Shown: one piece after another, positions 8,172-16,947 of the stretch
How positions within the stretch are numbered: the stretch's first letter is position 1
Layout: every line of letters starts with the position of its first letter
Assembly (NCBI GenBank): GCA_934699415.1
Contig: CAKUWO010000004.1
Span: 1 to 53,007, forward strand
Length of the DNA: 53,007 bases
Origin: an uncultured Erysipelotrichaceae bacterium
GTDB lineage: Bacteria > Bacillota_I > Bacilli_A > Erysipelotrichales > Erysipelotrichaceae
Direction of reading: 5' to 3'
The notes under the pieces: generated by a model
Told to the model about the DNA's origin: nothing
The model's database searches: none
The model's input: only the letters and a program-made list of their open reading frames with translations
Program-made: the position numbers and the translations under genes

Positions 8172-9614
8172 TTAGTCTTCTACTTTTTCACCATTAAAGG
8201 AGAATGAGTGACAGACATTGATTTTTACATTACAAAGTTCACCAACTTCAGCATGATTAGCTGTAAAGTTTACAAGCTTACCACCCTTTGTATAGCCTGC
8301 ATAGACATTCTTATCTTTCTTTGAGAAGCCATCAACAAGAACTTCAACAATCTGATTTTGGTATTTTTCATTATGCATATGAGCATAATATTTAACCTTT
8401 TCATTTAAACGAAGTAAACGTTTTTCTTTTTCTTCTTGGCTAATTTCATCTTCCATTGCTGCAGCTGGAGTACCAATACGTGGTGAATAAATGAAAGTAT
8501 AAGCATTGTCAAATTGACAATGGTCATAAAGAGTAAGTGTTTCTTCAAACTCCTCTTCTGTTTCATTAGGGAAACCAACAATAATATCGGTTGTAAAACA
8601 AGCTCCTGGCACTTTAGCTTTAATTTCATCAAATAAAGAAAGATAACGCTCACGGTCATAACCACGATTCATTTTCTTTAAAATAGCGCTTGAACCTGAT
8701 TGTACCGGAAGATGAATCTGCGGCATAATATTTGGATATTTTGCAATAATATCAATTGTCTCTTCATCAAAGTTACGTGGATGAGAAGTCATAAAACGAA
8801 TTCTTTCAATTCCTGTTAAAGCACAAGCCTCAAGTAAATCAGCAAAGCCATGTTGCATATCTAAATCAAGACCATAAGCATTAACATTCTGTCCTAAAAG
8901 GCATATTTCTTTATAACCTTCATCTTTTAAAGCCTTTACTTCTTTTACAATATCGCCAATTCTTCTTGAGCGTTCTTTACCTCTAGTATATGGAACAATG
9001 CAATAAGTACAGAATTTATCACATCCATACATAATATGTACCCAAGCTTTATGTTTATCTTTACGACTAGCTGGCATTCCTTCAACTACTTCAGCCTGTC
9101 CACTAATAACTTCTACTGTTTTATGGTCAGTATGATAAGCTTTATATAATAATTCAGGTAAACGATAGATATTATGAGTACCAAAGATTAAATTAACTTG
9201 TGGATAGGTTGTAAGAACTCTTTCAACAGTCTTTTCTTCTTGTGCCATACATCCACACATACCAATGATTAAATCTGGATTTTTACGTTTATATTCCATA
9301 AAAGCACCAAATTCACCAAATACTTTTTCTTCAGCATTTTGTCTAATAGCACAAGTATTTACAATGATTAAATCAGCATCTTTAGCTTCGTCAACAACGA
9401 CATAGCCCATTTCTTTTAAAATACCACTCATTGTTTCAGAATCGTGCTCATTAGCTTGACAACCATGGGTGCGAATATAGAAAGTTTTACCTTTACCTAG
9501 ATCTTTGCATTCTAAAGGAAGAGAGAATTCTTCTTTTTGTTCCGCTTCAGGATCTCTTCTACGTCTAACAGCATCTTTTAAAGATGGAAGTTTATAATTA
9601 TCACTCTTTTTCAT
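8172..9614 (-). CDS. miaB: tRNA-2-methylthio-N6-dimethylallyladenosine synthase
   Basis: A 480-residue radical-SAM methylthiotransferase that modifies A37 of tRNAs reading UNN codons. The N-terminal UPF0004 domain holds three cluster cysteines (THGCQANEHDS, NTCAIRQNAEE, GMCGCMAQEE). The radical-SAM CxxxCxxC motif is in YGCDKFCTYCIVPYTRG near residue 200. A TRAM RNA-binding domain closes the protein (about 405-475). The sequence SGSSAILKKMNRGYDRE is typical of the family. AAAGGCG precedes the ATG. MiaB needs prior prenylation by MiaA, which is not in this window. The gene ends in a strong terminator. Confidence 0.95.
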   Translation of the reverse strand: MKKSDNYKLPSLKDAVRRRRDPEAEQKEEFSLPLECKDLGKGKTFYIRTHGCQANEHDSETMSGILKEMGYVVVDEAKDADLIIVNTCAIRQNAEEKVFGEFGAFMEYKRKNPDLIIGMCGCMAQEEKTVERVLTTYPQVNLIFGTHNIYRLPELLYKAYHTDHKTVEVISGQAEVVEGMPASRKDKHKAWVHIMYGCDKFCTYCIVPYTRGKERSRRIGDIVKEVKALKDEGYKEICLLGQNVNAYGLDLDMQHGFADLLEACALTGIERIRFMTSHPRNFDEETIDIIAKYPNIMPQIHLPVQSGSSAILKKMNRGYDRERYLSLFDEIKAKVPGACFTTDIIVGFPNETEEEFEETLTLYDHCQFDNAYTFIYSPRIGTPAAAMEDEISQEEKEKRLLRLNEKVKYYAHMHNEKYQNQIVEVLVDGFSKKDKNVYAGYTKGGKLVNFTANHAEVGELCNVKINVCHSFSFNGEKVED

Positions 9615-9626
9615 ATTTCGCCTTTC

Positions 9627-10097
9627 TTACTTTTCTTGAATTACTTTACCACTTAAATGTTCAATATCAATTTCATATAGTTGAATATTGTTTTGAGCTT
9701 TTTTTATCGCTTCAATTGCCATTTCTTTACTTGGAAAGAATTTCATTACCAATTTTTCAAAAATAGCTAAAGAAGCAGGAGTTGTTTCAATCATATGACA
9801 TCTACCAAAAATAACTACGCTTTCAACATAAGGCGCCCATGACTCATCTTTGTAAGTATCATTACCATAAATAGTTAAACATACTTTATCAGATCTTTTT
9901 AAGGAATCTCCTTTATGTCCTTGACTTGAGCCATGAAAATAAATCTTTTGATTATTTTCATCATAATAGTAATTAATAGGTATGGCATATGGATAACCAT
10001 CATCACCATTAAGTGCCAAAACAGCTCTTTTACTATTATTAAGTAAATTGTTAATTGCATCTAAGCTAATTTCTTTTTTTCTAAGTTTTCTAAACAT
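9627..10097 (-). CDS. Pyridoxamine 5'-phosphate oxidase-family FMN-binding protein
   Basis: A 156-residue split-barrel flavoprotein of the PNPOx/NimA-like group. The N-terminal strand pattern RAVLALNGDDGYPYAIPINY and the phosphate-binding FHGSSQGHKGDSL fit an FMN site near residues 20-70. The start at 10097 is chosen because GGAG lies 6 nt upstream; a longer reading from 10112 would place this ribosome site inside the gene. The substrate is unknown; relatives include nitroreductase-like and nitroimidazole-resistance proteins, and function cannot be inferred further. It sits between miaB and a ferredoxin gene, separated from the latter by two hairpins. Confidence 0.85.
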   Translation of the reverse strand: MFRKLRKKEISLDAINNLLNNSKRAVLALNGDDGYPYAIPINYYYDENNQKIYFHGSSQGHKGDSLKRSDKVCLTIYGNDTYKDESWAPYVESVVIFGRCHMIETTPASLAIFEKLVMKFFPSKEMAIEAIKKAQNNIQLYEIDIEHLSGKVIQEK

Positions 10098-10152
10098 GAT
10101 TTCTCCAAGCACATAAATAATTTTACTAAGAATTGTTAATATTTGGTAATAA

Positions 10153-10197
10153 AAACCGGCATAAATTTCTAAATTTCACACCGGTTTATCTTATTCA
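10153..10197 (-). terminator. Second hairpin between ferredoxin and the PNPOx gene
   Basis: AAACCGG (10153-10159) pairs with CCGGTTT (10191-10197), with an inner AAATTT self-pairing. On the minus strand it is followed by TTTTTATT, so it is a likely rho-independent terminator, the second in tandem after the ferredoxin gene. Confidence 0.7.
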
Positions 10198-10210
10198 AAC
10201 TTTTAAGAGA

Positions 10211-10239
10211 TAAAAAACCAAGATAACCTTGGCTTTTTA
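10211..10239 (-). terminator. Terminator of the ferredoxin gene
   Basis: On the minus strand AAAAAGCCAAG-GTTAT-CTTGGTTTTTT forms an 11-bp stem with a G-T pair and a built-in U tract. It overlaps the stop codon of the ferredoxin gene. Confidence 0.8.
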
Positions 10240-10413
10240 TTTTTGTGAAATTGCTTCGACTGGGCAAGTTGCAACACATGTACCGCAATCAACACATGTT
10301 TCTTCGTTGCAATCTGATTTACCGTCTTCATCAAAATCAAGAGATTGTGTAGGACATACACCGATGCAAGCACCGCATCCAATACACATGTCTTTATCAA
10401 TAGTAACTGGCAT
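10237..10413 (-). CDS. 2[4Fe-4S] ferredoxin
   Basis: A 58-residue low-potential electron carrier of clostridial type. Two cluster motifs are intact, CIGCGACIGVCP and CVDCGTCVATCP, each with CxxCxxCxxxCP spacing. The ATG at 10413 is preceded by GGAGG at 7 nt; an in-frame ATG 11 codons earlier would bury that site. It is acidic, cytosolic and typical of anaerobes. It follows xerC, at the position where many Bacilli carry hslVU/codY, and is followed by two tandem terminators. The redox partner cannot be told from context. Confidence 0.95.
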   Translation of the reverse strand: MPVTIDKDMCIGCGACIGVCPTQSLDFDEDGKSDCNEETCVDCGTCVATCPVEAISQK

Positions 10414-10468
10414 GTATAATCCTCCTTGCGTATAAATTATAAACACTTCAATTTTCTTTTACAACTAA

Positions 10469-11377
10469 CTAATCTTTTCTTGAAGCATGAGGATGAGCTT
10501 TTAATACAGCTTCTTTTAAACGATCATATGTTAGATGGGTATAGATTTGAGTTGTAGAAATACTTGAATGTCCTAATAATTCTTGAACAATTCTTAAATC
10601 CGCTCCGTTATTTAATAAATGCGTTGCGAAAGAGTGTCGCAACATATGCGGATGTAAGGGGCATCTTAAGCCTATCTTCTCACCGCAATCATTTAACCAT
10701 AATTGTATTGTTCGTGGTGATAAAGCCGTTCCTCTTATTGATACAAAATAATTATCACTTTTTGCATATTCTTTACGATATTCTTGTTCATATAAATTCA
10801 AGATTCCATTTAGATTTGGATAATAAGGAACAATTCTCTCTTTATTACCTTTGCCAATAACCCTAATAGAATGTTCATTTTTATCAATATCAATCAGTCT
10901 TAAAGAACATACTTCTGATACTCGTAAACCACAAGCATACATCATTTCAATAATAGTTCTTTTGCATATTTCTTTAGGGTCTTCTAAATCAAAACTTTCT
11001 AAAATTTTTAAGATTTCTTCAAAACTTAAAACATCAGGTAAAATTTTAGCTTTTTTAGCGCCTTTAATTAAAGCGAAAGGATTATTATCCGCCTCGCCTA
11101 CTAAATTTAAAAAACGATAAAAAGTTCTTAAAGAAGATAAATTACGCTCATAACTACTATTTGATATCTTCGAACGTGAATATTTACCCGTTCTTAAAAG
11201 AGCAGTATATTCTAATACCTCATTTTTTCCTACTAAAGCTAAATCATCAATCCCTTTTTCTTCTAAATATCCCAAAAAACGACTAACATCTCTTAAATAA
11301 GCATCAATCGTATGTGATGATCCAGTATTGGTAGAAGATAAGTATTTCACAAAACGCTCTTCTATTTCGTCAAACAA
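10469..11377 (-). CDS. xerC: Site-specific tyrosine recombinase XerC
   Basis: A 302-residue tyrosine recombinase for chromosome dimer resolution at dif. It has an N-terminal SAM-like core-binding domain (1-90) and a catalytic domain with the R in ACGLRVSEVCSLR near residue 150, the HxxR in HPHMLRHSFATH near 243, the histidine in LLGHSSIS and the nucleophile tyrosine in TQIYTHLTYDR. XerC rather than XerD is chosen from the order topA-trmFO-xerC, which matches Bacillus codV. It starts with TTG, 8 nt after AAGGAG, inside the end of trmFO (16-bp overlap). Confidence 0.9.
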   Translation of the reverse strand: MFDEIEERFVKYLSSTNTGSSHTIDAYLRDVSRFLGYLEEKGIDDLALVGKNEVLEYTALLRTGKYSRSKISNSSYERNLSSLRTFYRFLNLVGEADNNPFALIKGAKKAKILPDVLSFEEILKILESFDLEDPKEICKRTIIEMMYACGLRVSEVCSLRLIDIDKNEHSIRVIGKGNKERIVPYYPNLNGILNLYEQEYRKEYAKSDNYFVSIRGTALSPRTIQLWLNDCGEKIGLRCPLHPHMLRHSFATHLLNNGADLRIVQELLGHSSISTTQIYTHLTYDRLKEAVLKAHPHASRKD

Positions 11378-12666
11378 TCAAGATACTCCTTATATTCCTC
11401 TATCTCTTTCAAAGCTGCTACAACCCTTTTTTCTTTTTGCTCACTTTTCTTATATACTTCAGCATCTTTAAAAATACCAAAGTTGGCATTCATTGGAACA
11501 AGCTTAGAAGTAGTTGGATTAGAAATATAGGCAGCCATAGCTCCCATCATCGTGGAAGATGATAATTCTTTAATTTCTTTATTTAAAAGATATTGATACA
11601 TAGTAGTTGCAGCATATAAGCCACTCGCACACGATTCAACATATCCTTCAACTCCTGATAATTGTCCAGCAACAAATAAATCAGGACGCTCTTTAAAACT
11701 ATAATGTGATGTTAAAAGCTTTGGCGAATTGATGTATGTATTGCGATGCATTACACCATATCTTGCGAATTTAGCATTTTCTAAACCAGGAATCATTGAA
11801 AAGATTCTTTTTTGTTCACCATAGGTCAAATGTGTTTGAAAACCAACCATATTGTATAAAGTATCAATCGCATTATCTTTTCTAAGTTGAACAACAGCAT
11901 ATGGTCTAAGGCCATCTTTTTCAAGGCCAACAGGTTTTAAAGGGCCGAAGGTTAAAGTCTTGAATCCTCTTTTAGCCATTGCTTCAACAGGCATACAACC
12001 TTCAAAATAAATCTCTTTATCCATATCACGAACTTTAGCTTCTTCGCCATTGATAAGTTCATTATAGAAATTGAAGAATTCATCTTTATTCATAGGGCAA
12101 TTGATATAATCGCCTTCATTTTCTTCATCATAGCGTGATTTATAATAAGCTTTATTAAAATCAATACTATCTTTTTCGATGATTGGAGCAATCGCATCAT
12201 AGAAATACAATGAATCAGCATTGGTATAACGCTTTAAATCTTCAAATAAGGGGCCTTCAAGTAATGGACCAGCAGCAATAATAGTTGGCTCATTTGGAAT
12301 CTTAACCACTTCTTCATTATGCAATGTAATATTATGATGATTTTTAATAGTTTCAGTAATCATTTTAGAGAAAGCGTTACGGTCCACCGATAAAGAAGAA
12401 CCAGCTTCTACTCTTGTAGCATCAGCACATTTTAAAATAAGCGAATCTAAAGCACGACACTCATTTTTTAATAAACCAACCGCATTTAAAGGATTATCGG
12501 AGCGTAAAGAGTTTGAACAAACAAGTTCACCAAAATCATCAGTATTAAAAGCTGGATGTCTTTTGATACCCTTCTGCTCATATAAATCAACTTTAATACC
12601 ACGACTTGCCAATTGATAAGCCGCTTCGCTTCCTGCAAGTCCTGCACCAATAACATTTACTCTCAT
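11362..12666 (-). CDS. trmFO: Folate-dependent tRNA U54 methyltransferase TrmFO
   Basis: A 434-residue FAD protein that makes ribothymidine at position 54 of the tRNA T loop using methylenetetrahydrofolate. The N terminus has the dinucleotide-binding fold VIGAGLAGSEAAYQLA. The family segments VCSNSLRSDNPLNAVGLLKNE, YFEGCMPVEAMAKRG and GQLSGVEGYVESCASG are present. The ATG overlaps the TGA stop of topA (ATGA), and the gene overlaps xerC, giving a tightly coupled topA-trmFO-xerC unit. Confidence 0.96.
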   Translation of the reverse strand: MRVNVIGAGLAGSEAAYQLASRGIKVDLYEQKGIKRHPAFNTDDFGELVCSNSLRSDNPLNAVGLLKNECRALDSLILKCADATRVEAGSSLSVDRNAFSKMITETIKNHHNITLHNEEVVKIPNEPTIIAAGPLLEGPLFEDLKRYTNADSLYFYDAIAPIIEKDSIDFNKAYYKSRYDEENEGDYINCPMNKDEFFNFYNELINGEEAKVRDMDKEIYFEGCMPVEAMAKRGFKTLTFGPLKPVGLEKDGLRPYAVVQLRKDNAIDTLYNMVGFQTHLTYGEQKRIFSMIPGLENAKFARYGVMHRNTYINSPKLLTSHYSFKERPDLFVAGQLSGVEGYVESCASGLYAATTMYQYLLNKEIKELSSSTMMGAMAAYISNPTTSKLVPMNANFGIFKDAEVYKKSEQKEKRVVAALKEIEEYKEYLDCLTK

Positions 12667-14678
12667 GACGATTTCTTCTTACGGCGATAGTTAGGTTTTT
12701 CGCCTTCAATATTTTCTAAATAATGACATTTTGGATATCCTGAACAGCCGATGAAATAAGAACCATAACGACTTTTACGTTTAACCAATTCTTTACCACA
12801 TTCAGGACAATTTCGTCCAATAGGCTCTGGCTCTTCTTTCTTTTCTTTCGCAAGATTAGCAGTATATTTGCAAGTCGGAAAGTTGGCGCAAGAGATAAAT
12901 TTGCCAAAACGGCCAACTCTAATAACTAAATCACCACCACATAAAGGGCAAATTTCACCTGTTTTTTCAGGCTCAATCTTTTCCATACCTTCTTCAGCTT
13001 TTTCATAAAGAGGCATAAAGCGATCATAGAAATCATGCAATGATTTTTTATAATCAATTTTAGCCTCAGCAATTTCATCAAGCTCAGCTTCCATATTGGC
13101 TGTATATTTTTCATTTACAATACTTGAGAAATATTCATTAAGCTTCTCGGTTGTTAATTTACCTTGATCGGTTGGGAAGAAATATTTTGTTTTTGAAGCT
13201 TCGCTACCTTTTTTAAGTTCAACATAATTTCTTTTAACAATCGTATCAATAATAGTGGCATAAGTCGAAGGACGACCAATCCCTTCTTCTTCTAAAGCTT
13301 TAATCAATTTAGCTTCGGTATATCTTGAGGGAGCTTCGCTAAAGTGTTGAATTGGCTCAATCTTTTTAGCCTTAAGAACTTCGTTTTCTTGCATTTCTGG
13401 AAGATTAGTATCCTTTGATGAATCATATTCTTTATAAACTTTAAGATAACCATCAAATACAAGTGTTGAACCTGTTGCTGTAAAAGTTAAATCATTAGTT
13501 TCGATATTAGCTGTTACTGCTAAATTTTTACTTGGCGCCATCAAAGAAGCTAAAGCTCTTAAATAGATGAAACGATAAAGCTTGTATTGATCATTTGTAA
13601 GATAAGTTTTTACACTTTCAGGTGTATATTTTAAATTTGTTGGACGAATAGCTTCGTGGGCATCTTGAGCATTATCATCATTTTTAATATGATAATAGCC
13701 TTTATAATTTTTACCATATTCATCAACAATCTTATCGAATGCAGATGCAACAAATTCTTGCGATAAACGAGTAGAGTCAGTACGCATATAAGTAATAAGA
13801 CCTACTGTTTCATCACCTAAATCGATACCTTCATATAACATCTGTGCTAACATCATAGTCTTTTTAGCACCGAAGTTTAATTTCGCACTTGCTTCTTGTT
13901 GAAGTGTTGAAGTTGTAAAAGGTAGCTTAGGAGCTCTTTTCTTTTCACTTTTAGTAAGTGAAGTAAGCGTAAAAGGATCTATTGCTCGACTTAAGACATC
14001 TTTTGCTTCGTCTTCATTTTTCAAAGTTGCTTTTTTACCAGCAACTTTACTAAGTTGAGCTGGAAAAATCACATTATCTTTAATAAATTCTGCATTGATT
14101 GTCCAATATTCTTCAGGAATAAAAGCTTCAATTTCCTTTTCACGATCACAAATCATCTTAAGAGCAATTGACTGTACTCTACCTGCTGATTTTGATTTAA
14201 TTTTCTTTTGAAGAAGTTTAGATAATTTGAAACCGATAATACGGTCTAAAATTCTTCTTGTTTCTTGTGATTTTACCAAATCCATGTCAATCTTGCGTGG
14301 TTCACCAATAGCCTTTAAGATAGCGTTTTTAGTAATTTCATTAAACACAATACGATCTTCACTATTAATATCTAAATCAAGAACTTCCGCAAGGTGCCAA
14401 GAAATAGCTTCTCCCTCGCGATCCATATCGGTTGCAAGATATACTTTTTCAGCTTTAGCAGCTTCATTCTTTAATTGTTTAACAACATCTTTTTTATCTT
14501 TAGAAATCGAATATGTGGGTTTGAAATCGTCATCGACATCTACACCTAGTCCACCCTTTCCCTTAATTGCAAGATCTCTAATATGTCCTTTAGAAGAAAG
14601 AACACGATAATCATCACCAAGGTATTTTTCGATTGTTTTTGCTTTGGATGGTGACTCCACAATTACTAATTTTTTCAT
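12663..14678 (-). CDS. topA: DNA topoisomerase I
   Basis: A 671-residue type IA topoisomerase that relaxes negative supercoils. The Toprim domain occupies roughly residues 1-115 (KKLVIVESPSKAKTI, then DMDREGEAISWH). The active-site tyrosine is in GLITYMRTDSTRLS near residue 296. The C terminus has two four-cysteine zinc ribbons (CPLCGGD...CANFPTC and CPECGKE...CSGYPKC) and a basic tail RRKKKSS. The start at 14678 is preferred over one 13 codons earlier because GAGG lies 7 nt upstream. It follows dprA closely and ends in TGA overlapping trmFO. Confidence 0.96.
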   Translation of the reverse strand: MKKLVIVESPSKAKTIEKYLGDDYRVLSSKGHIRDLAIKGKGGLGVDVDDDFKPTYSISKDKKDVVKQLKNEAAKAEKVYLATDMDREGEAISWHLAEVLDLDINSEDRIVFNEITKNAILKAIGEPRKIDMDLVKSQETRRILDRIIGFKLSKLLQKKIKSKSAGRVQSIALKMICDREKEIEAFIPEEYWTINAEFIKDNVIFPAQLSKVAGKKATLKNEDEAKDVLSRAIDPFTLTSLTKSEKKRAPKLPFTTSTLQQEASAKLNFGAKKTMMLAQMLYEGIDLGDETVGLITYMRTDSTRLSQEFVASAFDKIVDEYGKNYKGYYHIKNDDNAQDAHEAIRPTNLKYTPESVKTYLTNDQYKLYRFIYLRALASLMAPSKNLAVTANIETNDLTFTATGSTLVFDGYLKVYKEYDSSKDTNLPEMQENEVLKAKKIEPIQHFSEAPSRYTEAKLIKALEEEGIGRPSTYATIIDTIVKRNYVELKKGSEASKTKYFFPTDQGKLTTEKLNEYFSSIVNEKYTANMEAELDEIAEAKIDYKKSLHDFYDRFMPLYEKAEEGMEKIEPEKTGEICPLCGGDLVIRVGRFGKFISCANFPTCKYTANLAKEKKEEPEPIGRNCPECGKELVKRKSRYGSYFIGCSGYPKCHYLENIEGEKPNYRRKKKSS

Positions 14679-14745
14679 CTTTTTCCTCGCACTTAAACTA
14701 TTGAATATTATTATCATTATTTATATAAGAGTGCAACCTCATTTT

Positions 14746-15441
14746 TTATATTCTTAAAATATTAGCCCCTTCTTCTATCAAAGTATTATTGCATTCTCCT
14801 TCTAAATCATCTAATCGATATGGCAAAACATATACTTCCTTTCCCTGCTCTAAAGCCTCTTTAATCGAGGTCATAGTGCCACTTTTAAAACTTGACTGCA
14901 TGATATATACCTCACTTGCTAAAGCAATAATTAATCGGTTTCTAAAAGGAAAATGATGTGCTAAAGGAAGAGAAGATGAAGGATATTCACTAAGTAATAA
15001 ATGATTCTTTTTGATATTATCAATCAATTCTTTATTCTCTTTGGGATAATAAACATCTAAGCCACAGCCTAATATTCCAATGGTTTCTTTAGCACTTTTA
15101 TGAGCTAAAGCATCTATTCCTTTGGCAACACCCGATATCACAATTTCATCCTTTTGATTAACCAATTTTTTAGTCATTCTTAAGGCATAATCACAAGCTT
15201 TTCTAGAGCCAATTACAGCAATAATCTTCTTCTTCAATAAAGATAAATCTCCTTCATAATAGATAACTAAAGGTGGATATTTAAGCATCTTAAAGGCCGA
15301 AGGATAATCTTCATCCATAATTGTTAAACAATTATCTAAAGGTATTCCTTTAATCTTTTCTTCTTTTTGAATTGCTTGAATAAGCTTATGATATTCTCCT
15401 TGATATTTAATGCTTAAAGCAATAAGTTCTTCTCTTCTCAA
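14746..15441 (-). CDS. dprA: DNA processing protein DprA/Smf, short form
   Basis: A 231-residue Rossmann-fold protein that loads RecA on incoming single-stranded DNA during transformation. Family motifs are present: IAVIGSRKACDYA, VISGVAKGIDALAH, ILGCGLDVYYP, FPFRNRLIIALA and SGTM. It is shorter than the roughly 290-residue Bacillus protein and lacks the C-terminal winged-helix domain. Translation begins at TTG with AGGAGG 8 nt upstream. That site is the 3' arm of a strong hairpin (15450-15478). It lies between rnhB and topA as in Bacillus. Confidence 0.93.
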   Translation of the reverse strand: MRREELIALSIKYQGEYHKLIQAIQKEEKIKGIPLDNCLTIMDEDYPSAFKMLKYPPLVIYYEGDLSLLKKKIIAVIGSRKACDYALRMTKKLVNQKDEIVISGVAKGIDALAHKSAKETIGILGCGLDVYYPKENKELIDNIKKNHLLLSEYPSSSLPLAHHFPFRNRLIIALASEVYIMQSSFKSGTMTSIKEALEQGKEVYVLPYRLDDLEGECNNTLIEEGANILRI

Positions 15442-15449
15442 AATAAAAG

Positions 15450-15478
15450 CCTCCTGTCTTATTGTTACAAACAGGAGG
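15450..15478 (-). promoter_or_regulatory. Hairpin that sequesters the dprA ribosome binding site
   Basis: On the minus strand CCTCCTGT (15478-15471) pairs with ACAGGAGG (15457-15450) over a 13-nt loop. The 3' arm contains the AGGAGG of dprA and is followed by CTTTTATTTT, so the element may act as a terminator after rnhB, as a translational block, or both. Confidence 0.7.
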
Positions 15479-16072
15479 TTATTTTCCTTGATTTAATAAT
15501 GCTTTTACAGGGCCATATGTTTTACGATAGATATCTAATACCCCATATTTATTTAATGCTTCTAAATGTGCTTTGGTAGGATATCCTTTATGTTTTTTAA
15601 AACCATATTCTGGATAAATTAGGTCATATTCTTCCATAATACGATCACGAGTAACTTTAGCTAAGATTGATGCTGCAGCAATTGATATTGATTTACTATC
15701 ACCTTTAATAATTGATATTGTTTCTTTATTGATATTTAATGGCATAGCATCGCTTAATATTATCTCAGCTTTAGCCTTGTTAGCTAATTCTTCCATTGCT
15801 TTTTTAGTAGCTCTATAGATATTTAATTCATCTATTTCTGTAGGAACTACAATTTTAATATCATAATACAAAGCATCATTTTTAATAACTTCGAATAGCT
15901 TTTCTCTTTTCTTTTCACTTAATTTCTTTGAATCATTAATTTCATCGTTTTCATAAAAGGGTGGAAAGACCACAATTCCTACCGTAAGTGGACCACATAA
16001 AGGCCCTCTTCCAGCTTCATCAAGTCCAGCTACCAAAGATGGCCAATATTGTCTTTCATATTCGTTAAGCAT
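15479..16072 (-). CDS. rnhB: Ribonuclease HII
   Basis: A 197-residue endonuclease that cleaves RNA in RNA-DNA hybrids and removes single ribonucleotides. The N-terminal GLDEAGRGPLCGP carries the first catalytic D-E pair; SKKLSEKKRE, LSDAMPL and SIAAASILAKVTRDR complete the conserved set. The ATG at 16072 is chosen because GGGAG lies 7 nt upstream; it overlaps the end of rbgA by 8 bp. Longer in-frame starts exist but lie deep inside rbgA. The order rplS-lepB-rbgA-rnhB parallels Bacillus. Confidence 0.94.
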   Translation of the reverse strand: MLNEYERQYWPSLVAGLDEAGRGPLCGPLTVGIVVFPPFYENDEINDSKKLSEKKREKLFEVIKNDALYYDIKIVVPTEIDELNIYRATKKAMEELANKAKAEIILSDAMPLNINKETISIIKGDSKSISIAAASILAKVTRDRIMEEYDLIYPEYGFKKHKGYPTKAHLEALNKYGVLDIYRKTYGPVKALLNQGK

Positions 16073-16934
16073 CCACTTTCTCCCAAGATATGCACAAACT
16101 TTCATCATTTCGAAATTCATTAAGTAAAAGATCTGCGCAACGTTTATTATCTACTAGACCTTCTTCTTTAATCCAATGACGATATAAGCCTGCTTGATTA
16201 AATGCTTCTTCTTCATCTTTAGATGTAATGCCATAATTCTTCATCAACATCTCAGGATATTCTTTAATAAGATAAGATAATGCTGCTTTACATAAATCTT
16301 CTTTATCGATTGCATTATCACTAATTGAGCCAATAATTGCTAATTTCTCACCAGTTGTTGGATCTGAAAACTTAGGCCATAAAACACCCGGTGTATCAAG
16401 AATTGAAATACCTTCACTTAATCTAATAAGTGATAAAGAGCGAGTAACGCCTGGTCTATTTTCGGCTTTTAAAGAGCTTTTCATTGATAAACGATTAATG
16501 AAAGTTGATTTTCCAACATTTGGAATACCTACTACCATTACTCTTAAAATCTTATTACGAATTCCCCTTCTTAAAGCTCTTTCTCTTTTCTCTTTAAGCA
16601 TTTCTTCAATCTTAGGTATAACAATCTTTTTGACAGAATCTGTTGTGACATTTAATGTAATTGTCGGATTTTCTTGATTGAGTTTTTCAAGCCATTTGTT
16701 AGTTTCTTTTTCATCAGCACGATCTTTTTTAGTTAAAATTAAAAGAATAGGCTTATTATTAGCCATCTCATGAAGAAGAGGGTTACGCGATGATAAAGGT
16801 AAACGTGCATCACGTAATTCAATGATTAAATCAACACTTTTAAGTGTTTCTTGCATCTCACGTCTGGCTTTCTCCATGTGACCTGGATACCAGTTTATTG
16901 GTGCTACAAAACTATTCTTTTCTTCATTAGCCAT
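16065..16934 (-). CDS. rbgA: Ribosome biogenesis GTPase RbgA (YlqF)
   Basis: A 289-residue circularly permuted GTPase needed for late 50S assembly. Motifs run in the permuted order: N-terminal INWYPGHMEKARREM, G4 LTKKDRAD near residue 75, then G1 GIPNVGKSTFINRL near residue 130 and G3 LDTPGVLWPK. The C-terminal helical domain contacts rRNA in homologues. A start at 16934 follows an AAGGGGTGG stretch; the longer frame to 16970 would overlap lepB by 23 bp and lacks a ribosome site. Its neighbours, rplS and lepB, fit the conserved cluster. Confidence 0.95.
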   Translation of the reverse strand: MANEEKNSFVAPINWYPGHMEKARREMQETLKSVDLIIELRDARLPLSSRNPLLHEMANNKPILLILTKKDRADEKETNKWLEKLNQENPTITLNVTTDSVKKIVIPKIEEMLKEKRERALRRGIRNKILRVMVVGIPNVGKSTFINRLSMKSSLKAENRPGVTRSLSLIRLSEGISILDTPGVLWPKFSDPTTGEKLAIIGSISDNAIDKEDLCKAALSYLIKEYPEMLMKNYGITSKDEEEAFNQAGLYRHWIKEEGLVDNKRCADLLLNEFRNDESLCISWEKVDA

Positions 16935-16947
16935 AAGCCACCCCTTC

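Noticed and set aside
14227..14610. Plus-strand frame of 127 codons inside topA
   Set aside because: Antisense shadow; composition mirrors topA codons and no start signal.
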